DNA of 64,000 nt from Panaeolus papilionaceus (taxonomy: Eukaryota > Basidiomycota > Agaricomycetes > Agaricales), in contig JADNRZ010000016.1 in NCBI GenBank assembly GCA_015501605.1, forward strand, positions 310,001-374,000, given 5' to 3'. Position numbers and translations under genes: made by a program. The notes beneath the pieces are model-generated. The model was not told the origin of the DNA and did no database searches. It saw nothing but the letters and a program-made list of their open reading frames with translations. Positions 23,430-34,765 of this stretch are shown here, piece after piece; position 1 is the stretch's first letter; each line of letters opens with the position of its first letter.

Positions 23430-26400
23430 TCACCTCCTAACATCATCAGGCAAACTATCATACGTAGGCGGAATCTCAGCCTGCGGCTCCTCCTCCTCCT
23501 CCTCCTCTGCCCTCCCTCCCTTTCCGACCACCACCCTCCCCCCATCCGCATGCACAACCACAGCGCTCCCCGGGCTCGTCGCGCGCAGCGGGGCACCAGC
23601 AGCAGGCCCAGCGTTGGTGATAGAAGGCTGCGATCCGTTACCCATTTGCCCCATCGCCGCACCAGGCCTCAACGCATCAGGCAGCCCAAACGCTGCCCCA
23701 CTACCCGCTCCTGCTGCCCCGCCTGCTTGTCCATTCGCAGGATACCCATTCTGGTACTGCTGTGGTCCATTCGCGAGGTACGCCATGTGCTGTTGTCCAC
23801 CCATCAAATACGGGTTATAACCCCCTTGCTGTTGCTGTTGTTGCTGTTGTTCATCAGGATTAACAACCCTAGCCCCCCTCATCCCCATCGCCTCCATCTC
23901 CTTCGCACTCCTCACAACTCCACCCGCACCCACCAACGCCAACCCCCCACCTCCTGCGCCTCCCGCGCCCCCTACCGATCCACCCCCCGATCCTCCTCCA
24001 GCAGACCCCGGTCCTCCCATCGCGCCAGGCATCCCATGGCCCAAATGCGACCCACCGCCCGAGCTACTACCCGTACCCCCGCCTCCCATCACACTCGGCC
24101 CTGGACTCGGTCCACGTCCCATCGGGTTCTGATACCCCACAATCCCGCCATACGCAGCAGCAGCAGCAGCAGCAGTCGCCGCACTCCCACTCGACGTACT
24201 AACACTATTGGTATGCGTATGCATCGTCGGCTGATACCCGCCCTCGCTCGAAAAGCCCGATGTAATAGGCGACACCGGTTCGCCTCCATACATCCCACCC
24301 CCATTGCCATGTCCGCTCATCGACCCCGACTGCGGGTAATACGAAACACTGCTCCCTCCTCCCCCCGTATTATTATACGCAACAGGCGGGTACGGCGACT
24401 GCCCGTACTGCGGTTGTCCTTGTGGGTATTGCTGGAGATATGCCTGTTTATCTCCTGGGTAGCTCAACCTCTTCACGGGGCCCGTTCCGTTCATTCCAGG
24501 GGTCATGACGCCCGTTGCGCCAGCAGCCACACCACCGCCATACCCGGTCGACATACTCGTAGGCGGGGGGTTCGTACTCGGCGCAAGGAACGGATACGGG
24601 CTGATAATACCCCCGCTCTGCGGCCCAACACCCAACCTCCCTCCCATACCATCATCCTCCAGATCCTCCTCTGCCGGGTTCACATTCATGCGCGGAAGTG
24701 TAGCCGCCGCCGCGCCTCCTGCCATCGCGGTGTTGAGTTTGTTGGTGTGCGAGACGTGAAGCGGGTCAAAGTTGCCATCGAAATCGTCTTTTCGGCGTTT
24801 ACGACGCAGGAGGAAGAATACTAGCCCAATGAGGACGGCGAGAACTACGATACCTAGAATTGGGGAGGATAATGTCAATATCATGTTTTCAAGGCGCATA
24901 TAGGCGCATTTTCTAAGGCAAGAAAAGGGAAATACAAACCTCCAACAACACCCCCAACAATCGCACCCGTATTACTGCTCTTCTCCTTCTGCTGAGTATT
25001 CACATCGGGCGTGATCACACTTCCAGGCCCTATAACAGTCGTAACTGATAAAACGGTGGTGACAGCTTGACCATTGCTCGTTATACTGTTGTGAAAAAAT
25101 GGGATTAGTATGTTTGAAAGATGAGACGGACGGCAGGATTTGGAGATGAGATGAAATGAAAGGGTGTAGGTTTGAGGATGAGATAAAAAGAAAGGATTTA
25201 AAGGTTAAATGAAACGACAGCATCCAAAACTCAAAACCAAAACGCCCGAACCCAGGGACGAAAAACCGAAGAGGGTTCAAAAATATGAAAGGGTGACCAA
25301 ATACGAGATTAGATGAAAGGGTGAATAAGCCCCAAATGAAGATCGAAATGAACAAAACGAGGCAGAACGAATGAAATGAAGATTTAGATCCAAATGAAGA
25401 CAACATCGCACTAGTGCAAACGTTCCAAATGCACTAGCACTGGCGTCGTGTTGCCACTGAGACGCAGACGTCTCATGGAACGGTGTGCGCGAAGGGAAGG
25501 GAAAGAAAAATGCGAAAAGCATAAAAAAATCAAGAACAACGAGGACAAGCACAATCCTGAACCCGCTCGAATACTATCCAACAACGATGATGAAGAGAAT
25601 CGAAATGACACACAAGGATCCTTGTAGATCTCCTTCATGCATTATTCCAATTCAAATGGACCATACGGAGCGGGACACGGAAGCGCAAACCCTACGCTGC
25701 TTGAAGAACTACCATCTCTTGTCGTCTAGAGGAGCGCACACCGCACCGCACCCTCACGCCCCATGAACTAAAAATAGACCACCCCATTTCATCCCACCGC
25801 AACCGCCAGCAACGGCCCCAACACCCCGTCATGAGCCCACACGAGATACGTCGCATACCCACGCAACCGCATCAAGCTCCCACTTCCCACTGGCGCTGGG
25901 ATCTACCGGTAAACGCAAGAAATGGCGTCATCTCCGCATCCCACCCACAACCCGGGCTCTGGGTAGAATAGAGTAGAGGAGGCAGATATATGCAGCTCCG
26001 CGCTGCGATGCGTCCATTATAGACTGCACAAGAATCAACCATATCATAATAGGATATGATATGATATGATATGATACCCATCATACACGATGCACACACA
26101 AACCCAACGCAATGCACTGTATGTATTCCAGGGCATGATAAGCATCAGCGGAATGAATGAATTACCCATATTCAGTCGTGAGCTGAATACGAATCCATCC
26201 GATGGGTTGCGTTTATGCGACTCAGGCGGATTTTGGATCCGCTCTGGGAGGAAAGCAGAAGTGGGGGCATAGGGCAGACGGAGACAAGAAGAAAAGAGAA
26301 TAATAACAAAAGAAAAAGAAAAAGCGCAAAAAAAAAGAACAAAAAAAAGGAAAGAATAATAACAAAACGCCCGGTGCATCACCTCAAGCCTTAGCTTAGC

Positions 26401-27543
26401 GGCTAATGATCGGTAAACGGCCCACCCAACTCCTCGCTCCCTCTTGTTTAGGAGAAAGTTGGAGTAAAGAACCCAAAAGCTAAGCATCGCACTAGTCCGC
26501 TTCTCATCACCGCATCGCGAGTTCTGCCTTTTCTTTCTCACAATGGGAAAGCAAGGCAGACAAGACAAGCGAAAAGGGTAAACGATAAGGATAAGGAACC
26601 AACGAATGTATGAAGGAGGGAATATAGGAAAGAAAGAAGGAAGAGAGAAAGGCAATCGCATAACCGCGATGAAAAAAACGATCAACGGCGTGTGGCTGAT
26701 GATCGTGATAACGCTGCCAGAAGGCAAAGCAAAGCATCGTAAGACAAGACAAGACAAGACAAGGTAATCAGATCAACCGAAGTGTGGTGGCACCACGCAG
26801 TTCTAACCATACACAGATGAGATGAGAAGGAAGTGAACAGGGTATGGTGAGAGAGACGAAACTGCGTCGCCTGAGCATACCACACCTCCTCGGAATTTGG
26901 ACATGAATGTGAAGAGAAAGCCAAGTGAAAGTGAAGATATTGAAGATAAGAACGAGAAAGAAAGAACATCAAATAAAAATAGGGACGAAAACCCATCATA
27001 AAAAATAGCAACATAGAGAAAGAAAGCGAGAGAAAGCGAAAATGAATGAATGAAAGAGAGAAAGAATAGCAGAATGCCACGTCCAGCACCAAAATAATCA
27101 CTTGTATTAAAATAAATATACTCACACAGACGTGCTCTGTATCACACTCGTAGAAGGTGTTGACAAGGTCGTAGGCGTAGGTGTCGGCGTCGAACTAGGA
27201 GTAGAACTGGGTGTAGACGAAGGAGTAGACGAGTCCGAATGCGAGTTCGTGTCCGAGTCCGTAGGTGTCGGGGTGGGTGTAGGAGTGGGTGTAGGCGTAG
27301 GCGTTGGAGTGGGTGTTGGTGTCGGCGTTGGCGTTGGTGTCGGTGACACAGTCGGGGGGTTACTATCGGTGACTACAAAAGCAGACCAATGAAATCAAAA
27401 AGAGGTATGGTCAGCACGGTGTTGTCCATCTAGGTGAGGTGAGGAAGAGGATATGAACCAGAACTAGAGCGAGATGTTATGCTGCTCGTCGAGGACGACG
27501 CCCTGGTGGACGTTGAGCTCGCCGACGAGTCCGTGTCGGACAT
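23430..27543 (-). CDS. Single-pass cell-surface sensor-like protein with Thr-Pro stalk
   Basis: On the minus strand, exons 27543-27459, 27372-27126, 25085-24940 and 24853-23430 join in frame to 633 residues. The true N-terminus, with a signal peptide, is probably in an upstream exon, since 27543 follows a good AG acceptor. The order is a Ser/Thr-rich segment ([14 protein letters not shown]), a Thr-Pro repeat, [15 protein letters not shown], then the membrane helix [18 protein letters not shown] followed by [16 protein letters not shown]. The cytoplasmic tail of about 450 residues is Gly/Gln/Tyr-rich with a poly-Ala run, a poly-Gln run and an acidic end ([21 protein letters not shown]). This plan recalls Wsc/Mid2-type wall stress sensors and many uncharacterised basidiomycete membrane proteins. 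No cysteine-rich WSC domain is visible. The third exon is separated by an apparent 2040-base intron. Confidence 0.65.
26053..26076. repeat. GATAT pentanucleotide microsatellite
   Basis: About five copies of GATAT inside the long intron. Confidence 0.8.
26741..26763. repeat. AAGAC pentanucleotide microsatellite
   Basis: Four and a half copies of AAGAC inside the long intron. Confidence 0.8.
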
Positions 27544-30503
27544 CTTTCAGAACGAACGGAACGAACGAACAACGTAAAAGATGATGAAAGAAGAGATGAG
27601 GAGATGGTCGCAGACGACAAGATGTGAAATCCCAAAATGAGGAAAAGATAATGAAAACGCGAGGATGCAGGTGGTGTGCTTGGTGCACGAGGCAAATGGC
27701 CCTTGCTCGGATTATTACCCAACGATAAAACAAAAAACGATGTGATGATCGAGAATAACGCAAGCCGGTCAATGATTCATTGACCCGCACCCAAGCTTGA
27801 TTTCCCCTCAATAATGTAAAATAAAATAAAATTTCACAGTGGAGGGGGGGATGGGAGCGGGAGGGCGTAATGCTGAGGTCATAAGCAGTGTAATCCTGCC
27901 TGGCCTGATCTTTCATCCACCACTATCGCTCGCACACCCCGGAACCGAAGGTTTATTCAAGACGAGAGATAAGATATTTCAGGCCCAGCCTGAACACGAA
28001 CTCACCGGAAGACATTGCGAGCAGGAAATAAAGCCTCGAGGCAGCCGCTGAGTCCTGGATGTGGTGGTTTGCAGTCAACGAACGACAGCGGGTGCAGGGT
28101 CCATCATTCCTATTCATCCAGGCTCCATGAACCGAACCCTAACTTGGCGTAGATGTGGCGGTGTTGGAAGAAATTGGTAAGCGGCTGTGGGGCGCCGGTT
28201 ATCTTATCTTCCCTATCTTGGCGAGCATCGGCGATGATTGCCCGCCGATTTAATTTTAATCGCTCTTTTCTGTCCTTTTTGTTCCTGTCGATGAGCGCGA
28301 TGTGATAATCCTGTGGTATTCACTTCAAACCTCCTACTGTCTAATCCCACAACCCAAGACCTCAACCTCATCACACCAATCGAACCAACCCGCGATCAAA
28401 CGAACGATTCTAAGTAAATCCCTCCTTACTTACATACCCGCATACCAATGCATCGTGCCGAACCGGAATGAGCTATTTTCACGCAGGTCCGCAGTACACC
28501 CATTTAATCCAGCCTCTGCATGACGCTTTCTACGTTCTTTATCAGCTTTCATCTATTCTTGTATTCTTATTTTCATCATCGCATCAATTCTACTAGCTTC
28601 GGCATACATAGTCGCACGAGGACACCCTTAGGTTCGGGGTTTCGACCTAACTCGAATACAATGAAGACAGGCGCTAAGCGCGGAACAATGTGTTGCGTTA
28701 TTTATTCGCTGATCTTCCCATTACATATTCCTGTGGCCAGTTAGATAAATACCTCTCCGTCGTTCACCTGATGCTTAAAATACTGGGTACGTATATAAAG
28801 ATACGACTGCATACGTACACAGTATAAACCTTCGAATCCGCATAGTTATACCTCCGCGATTCGAGAAGGACGCTGAATGGAACGGAGGGTTACTTAAATA
28901 CTTACTGGGGACGGCTATTGACGGTAGATGGGTACATTATCAGTTTGTAAAATGAACTCGCATATCCAGAAATAGCCCTGAACTAGCTCAATCACCGACG
29001 TAAGCATCGATAAATTAATCCCTCATTAGCTGGCGATTTGCGTATCTAGCTACCATCACGTCCAGCTATTGATAAAGTAGCAAGTAAATAAATAAAAGCA
29101 AGCCATTACTTACATGTCGAGTCCGACCACCTCATCACCACTCCGAGCCTTTATCACCGACACGACACAGAAGTTTGACTACCGCGAAGCATTCAAGCTC
29201 GAAGCTCGACTTGATTGTTCTTCGTTTTGATTAAGTAAATGATTTGAATACTTTCAAGTCGAACGATAGGTAGCATGAATATAGCTCGATTCGATCCGAT
29301 TCAGAGGTAGGGGTTCATTCAGTGCCAATGCCACATCGACCCAAAGGTGCTGGTGAGGGTGCTGACGTTACGGTACCAGCTTACCTTTATACTGAGTATA
29401 GGCAATAGTACTTATCCGAAAAGGCCTACAGCTGTGCGCGCTATCAAAAAAAGTGGACAGATTAAAGTATGAGCACACAAGGACATGTGGGCAAGCTACT
29501 CGTCGGATAATCGCACGGGACCAATAGTTTTAAGCGCCTGTCGACGATACTCGATGGACTATGGGAAACCACGTCCTCTTCAGCTTTATGGGAAGATCCA
29601 GCTGCGTATGCTTATCACCTCCTTCTTCCATATGCCAACGATATAATCTCAGATCCGGAGAGATAGATTAGTTAAGGTTTCTTGTCTCGTCTCAAGGTTT
29701 GTTTGACGGCCTCGGACACTCATGACGGATGAGACAGTACAGTACGCTTTCCCATTCTAAGGCCCTTGTGCAATCAGGTCTGGAATTGATGAATATGTTG
29801 AAATTTTACATATCTAAAAGTTTGTGATTATCCGGATGCCTTCGTCTGAGAAACTTGGATGCCTTATAACTCATGGTATTCGACTTCACTACAGCTGATT
29901 GTCCCCGAACACATACGACACATAACACCAGAGATTATGGAGCTGTAGTCGTGTGAAACGACATCTTGTCTTGTCGCTTGATTATGGCACAGAATCAGAG
30001 TCTAATATGGGATGTGTTCAGGAGGGTATTTAGTAGGATGGCAATTCGTGAACGTAGAGCATCGAAGGTGTTGATTTTAGGACGTCAGACAGTCAGGGGG
30101 GACCAGGAGGACGCCAATGGATCACCAGAAGATGGCATACATGTACATTGACCTATTTCCTGCGGACGACATTGAACAGATCAAGTATTTTGTGCACGAA
30201 GAGGAATGGAGTCAACACATCGCTTTTCAGCTCTCGGATCACGAGTAATGATGCCGACGCCCAGCGGAATTCCGACCCTGAACCGCTGACACAAATGAGA
30301 CGGAACGTGCATCATGATATAATTGAACGCCGACCTTGTTCGCTGCGAGGCGGAGCCAGTGCTGGCAGTTTCCTTCAATTTTCACAACCACCACCACCAC
30401 TACCCCGCCCAGCACGTTCTTGGGTCCATTACCAATTCACAACCGCAACCAAAAGGAATCTCTCTTACTCCCCATCTCTCGAGCCTGAGTTGCAGCCGAC
30501 ATC
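27544..30503. other. Divergent intergenic region between sensor gene and F-box gene 1
   Basis: The left end probably includes an unresolved first exon and the promoter of the sensor gene. The right end is the promoter of the first F-box gene, with a CACCACCACCACTACC run near 30390. Between them only short frames are present, and none has a recognisable motif. Confidence 0.5.
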
Positions 30504-32362
30504 ATGCTCCAAGGTATGCACTTCAGAATCGCACAAACAATCCGCATGAGATAACCAAGCAGCTTACGCTCGTTTTAGTACAGTCAACCGACCGAGACGA
30601 GCTCCAAAATCTAGTTTCTCAGAAGGAAGCTCAGCTAAGGCAGTTACGCGATGAAATTCAAGTCTTAAAAGCACATCAGAATGCGCTCGCTCCCATATCA
30701 CGACTCCCTGTTGAGGTTGCGGCGCGAACTTTCTTTTCCTTCATCCAAGCGGGATGGGAGGTGGACCAAGACCTCATACATCCAAAAAAACAACACCACA
30801 GACCCCCGGTGGTTGAGGTTACACACGTCTGTCGTCAATGGAGAAGTATCGCGTTGAGCTACCCCCGTCTATGGGCAAGAATTACTTCAGCTTCCTTTTC
30901 CTCGAGATGGGTGGAAGAACAGCTCGAGCGGTCACAGGATGCAGCTTTGTATGTCCAAATTCCACAGGAGGGACGAACCTTGGCTGTTGCATCGCGTGTT
31001 TTCCAGGTGTTCAAGCACTTGAGGCGATTTCGGAGCCTTTGTATCTCTGCGCAGGAGTCGGGCCCTAGCAGCATGTCTCTACTAGCGCCGAACCTGTTTT
31101 TAATATCGGGTGGAAGTGCTGAGCTTCGGCATGTTACTCTCAACAACTCTGTCGCGCCATGGACCTCGAGTATTTTTTCTGGGCTGACCACGCTCAAGCT
31201 AGCTCCTGGGACAAACCGCCAAACGGAATCTATGGGAACCCTAGCAGAGTTCTTAGATGCCATGGAGAGGATGCCCGGTCTTGCTGAGCTCACCCTCGCC
31301 TGGATCTTTCTTAACTTGCAGGAAATGGACGGTGTCAGCCAATCTCGAGTCGTTAAGATGCCGAAGCTTGAAAAGGTTGCTCTGCAGATGACGATCAGGG
31401 AGTGCATTTCTATCCTCCAGCACATCTCTATTCCAACCTCTGCCCGCGTCAATGTGCAGACTATGGCAATCAGGACTGGGCGGGAATGGTTCGACGATGA
31501 CGAGATCCAGTCAAGTCTCATCCCAACACTGGGGTCTTGTATAGAGAAAGCCTTCCTCTCCAACCCGCTCGCAAATTACGCCCCTGACTCTCCGACCTCG
31601 CTCAAGACAGGCTTGGGTCCTCCAAACCAGGCATCCCAAAGCAACCATCGTCCCCTTAAATCTCTGTGCTTCTCTATCACCGACGACGGATCTCCTAGCA
31701 ATAAAGCCGCCATCGAAGGCTGGTTCGAAAATATCACTTTTTGGCAACCGGATGAAGATGGCTCGACTCAGCCCGAGGCGCATGTCTCTACTCCTTCAGT
31801 CCCTGTTGCTGATTTAGCGGTATATCTCGGCGTCCGTCGACACGAAGGCATAAAATCTGGTATTCTGGGACACCATTTCCTCCGCATGATACCATCATTG
31901 TCGAGCATCGAGAGCATTGCGATGGAGGGGGACTTCTTACAAGAGACCTTCAAATATATCGGAGAGCTGCCAAGCCTGGAGTTTATATATCTAAAAGACC
32001 AAGCTGCTGTCGGGTTTCTGCGATACGTCTTTGAAATGACCGTCAGCACAGATTCAAGCGCCGATGCCACCACTGATACGACAATGGACGACGCTTCAAG
32101 TTCAAACACAGACATTGAGGGCAGGGCCGTTCCGTACTTCCCCAAATTAACCGGTATAACTATCGAAGCCGTCAATTTTGAGATGTCAGACAGCCAGGAG
32201 CCACAATCCGATACGTTGATCAGATTCTTGCGGTACCGCCGAGATGTCCTCGGCCCTTCAATTCATCGCCTCAGCATTTACAATTGCAACAATGTTTTCG
32301 CGGACGAAGTTGAAGAAATAGAGAGCATTGTGCACGACGTTGCTTGGGATAATTGGGATTAA
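30504..32362 (+). CDS. F-box protein (F-box gene 1)
   Basis: A ten-base first exon (ATG CTC CAA G, 30504-30513) is spliced over a 65-base GT-AG intron to a long exon 30579-32362, giving 597 residues. The next paralog at 34.8 kb has the same tiny first exon ending in the same phase, which supports this start over a longer unspliced frame from 30323. Residues about 5-35 form a coiled coil (LVSQKEAQLRQLRDEIQVLK). The F-box follows (APISRLPVEVAARTFF), then VTHVCRQWRSIALSYPRLW, typical of agaricomycete F-box proteins. The rest has leucine-rich-like helices and ends in IRFLRYRRDVLGPSIHRL. Such proteins bind Skp1 through the F-box and recruit substrates to SCF ubiquitin ligases; the target is unknown. 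Confidence 0.85.
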
Positions 32363-32877
32363 AGTTGACATCACAGTTGCCAATGTCGTGGAGAAGGTGG
32401 AGGTTGTAATTTTTTGTCTGCGAGCTGACATCTACATATCCATACCTAATTCAGAATGCAAAAGTTAGATGTCGAGCAGGTGTCATTCATAGCCTTGTAA
32501 TAGCCGCCGTAATTGAGTTTGTATGCAAGAATATGGGATGACATTGGAATGGCACCTTCAACCTCCTGTGATCGACGTTTGACGTCTTTACCGGTCTTGA
32601 AGCGTGCATGCAAACTTGAAAGTGTCGGAATCTATTGCAGGACGACCTTGTAAGTTTACGAGAACCCGTGTCGAAGGGGTCACGAGCAGCGTAATCAGTG
32701 TTGAGGAGGAACACTCCTGAAGGCCGATGTGAATATTAAATGTTGATGCGGCAAGGGATTTTAAATGTCAGTTTTTTGCGTCAATGACATCTGTGAAAAG
32801 TGAGAATAATTTAAGCGGATAACGACGTCAATGGTAAATAAACACGCTATATCAGGATTTGCGCACCAATGATTCAA
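32363..32877. other. Convergent spacer, no gene seen
   Basis: This lies between the 3' ends of F-box gene 1 and gene I, which point towards each other. No coding frame was recognised. Confidence 0.5.
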
Positions 32878-33948
32878 CTAGCGATTTGACCTTGAGCGTT
32901 TTGAGATAAAGCCCATACAGAGACAAAGCAATATGCTCCTTTTCGTTACATCCCAGGAGCGACCCCACCTCAGACCCATAGCGCCGTGTCTTTGCCTTCT
33001 CGTGCCCTCCCCCTCTAGTCCAACAGGTGTAGTCTGTCCCAATGTCATGGTACCATCTCGCGACTGTGCAACCTGTGGATTATCTCCTCGTTGAACATAC
33101 TGAAATTCTATGAGGGAGCTTCTTAGTACGTCGATCTGTGGGTTTAAAAGGTGGATCAGAATCTTGTATGAATCAAATACGATGTCCACCAACAAAATAT
33201 TTGAATAAATGTTCACCTTGTCAACATATTCTAGGAAGGCGTTCTTCATCCTCGCCCAATTCTGGAGCACGTCCTTAGAACGAAGGACATTGATGTCTTC
33301 TACAAGAGTAGACGCAGAGTTTGCTTGGTTTGCCATGCTTTGAGCGTACAGCTGCATGTATTGCCACCAGAAATGATACATGGATATTGATGTTGCCAAC
33401 GCTTGAATGGCGGACAACGTTTCATCAGGCACTTTGTCGTTGTCGGCAGAAGCTAAACCACAAAACTATTTTAGCCTCTACGACGTAGGCTAAATGTGTA
33501 GAGCTGCATACATACCTCGAGGATCTGGGCTAAATTCGGAATCTTGAACGAACATCTGTTGATATGTGAGAGAGCCAACGGTCTTGAAGACGAGCCAGAA
33601 TGACCTTATCAACCCTTGTCCAAATCTCCTTCAACTTTATCGCTACATCGTGTGCCCTGGCTTTGATTTCCTTCATGCAATCCATTATGGAACTCGGAGA
33701 TTCCGATAAAGCATCCTCGGCCCGTGAAAGACTTTCGTTCACAACTACAATGCTGCCCTCCAGAGTTTCCAAGTATATTCTGGCTTGAGAACCGATGAAG
33801 CCAACGTGACGGCGACTGTAAAAAGATAAGTTGCAGGTTGATAGCTACAGTGAAGATTTTCAAGAACTCACAAATGACCTGGTTGCTCGTATGCACGCTG
33901 TGCATAGATTAGTGACGCTGTGGATGTGGCCAACGAGTCGGGGTTCAT
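32878..33948 (-). pseudogene. Helical-family member with a frame break in exon 2 (gene I)
   Basis: On the minus strand, exons 33948-33872, 33815-33516, 33452-33217 and 33135-32878 follow the family plan. Exon 1 resembles the others (SLATSTASLIYAQRAYEQ). Exon 3 carries the aromatic motif MYHFWWQYMQLYAQS and ends in YVDK/GTGAAC exactly where genes B to H end exon 4. Exon 2 cannot be read in one frame. Its first part (RAEDALSESPSSIMDCMKE and on to DKVILARLQD) and its last part (TVGSLTYQQMFVQDSEFSPD) are one base out of step, with the switch between about 33620 and 33570. The last part is the frame needed to join exon 3. A 22- or 31-base intron would mend it but is shorter than any intron seen here. 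It is either a pseudogene, a one-base sequencing error, or a very small intron. The C-terminal exon is basic and ends FISKRSRSNR. Confidence 0.6.
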
Positions 33949-34765
33949 GACGATAGAGTTTTTGACAAAACGTATGTTGCCCGACTGACTGTGAGCACTA
34001 CTTGAGTAAAGAGTGAACAGGTCTAAACATTCCCAGCCCCATGATCCATCAGGTGGGGCTTGAAGGCCTGGTCATCAAAGTGCACAGGACTCATGTTTGG
34101 TGATTGGAGTTGGAATGGTAACCAGATCACAAAGCCTTGCGGTGGATGCTTGAACCCAACTTCAAACGACACTGACGCCGCCAATCGGCATGAAACATGA
34201 CGGGAGCTCTGACAAAATCTGACAGAACGGCCTTCACGGTCAGCCATGATGAAAAAGGTTTGACGTGGTCATATGGTAGCCATCTAGTGCCGTGGATCAG
34301 GAATCTATCACTAAGAATCAGTACAACACGGTCATAGAAAAGTCAAGCTACGCACCATACGACAGTAATCATTGTGTACATGTCACATACAACGCATTAT
34401 TCTCGCTGAATAGAATAGTTGCGACGACAGCCCTGCTCATCGTCGCTTGATCATCACAGCCTGTGTGTGTCCGTAATTGTGAGAGCTTGAACAGCTTATT
34501 GATAGTCAGAACATCATAAAGTTTCGCGCAAAGTATATCGGTTTGATTTTTGTTATTCAGATAACCGTAGTCACCAAGGTCAAGGTTATGGTTAAAGGCA
34601 AGATTGAAGACTCGGACAACAGATTGGGCAGAACAAGTAAGCTACGTTTAGGGTTAGGGTTCGGCTTTGCTCAAAGCTGCCCGACTTCAACGTTCACCAG
34701 TACCTTAAACCACCATCTTGCTATAAACCTGGCGAATTTGCGAGTAGCGTCTAAACATATGAGCC
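33949..34765. other. Divergent spacer between gene I and F-box gene 2
   Basis: It holds both promoters. A minus-strand frame of 74 codons (34247-34023) is open but has no motif or splice partner, and I do not call it. A short TTTAGGGTTAGGG motif lies at about 34648-34660. Confidence 0.5.

Larger units (their letters stand above)
25086..27125 (-). other. Apparent 2.04-kb intron in the sensor gene
   Basis: The donor is GT/GTGAGT at 27125 and the acceptor is CACAACAG at 25086, both good consensus. Joining them restores the codon and continuous S/T-rich text (QSTSV then ITSNGQAV). The interior is rich in pyrimidines on the sense strand, holds two pentanucleotide microsatellites, and has no coding frame I could support. 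Confidence 0.6.

Noticed and set aside
23127..24824. Long plus-strand frame of 565 codons rich in Arg/Ser/Pro
   Set aside because: It is antisense to the low-complexity tail of the sensor protein, whose minus-strand frame has a membrane helix and coherent splice sites.
26044..26757. Minus-strand 237-codon hydrophobic frame inside the long intron
   Set aside because: Its Phe/Ser/Leu composition comes from pyrimidine-rich simple sequence, and there is no conserved-looking block.
30148..30549. Plus-strand 133-codon frame and extended F-box start at 30323
   Set aside because: The spliced micro-exon start is shared with the paralog, and the upstream text is low-complexity promoter-like sequence.
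34023..34247. Minus-strand 74-codon frame upstream of gene I
   Set aside because: It has no motif and no splice connection to gene I, whose exon 1 start matches the family without it.
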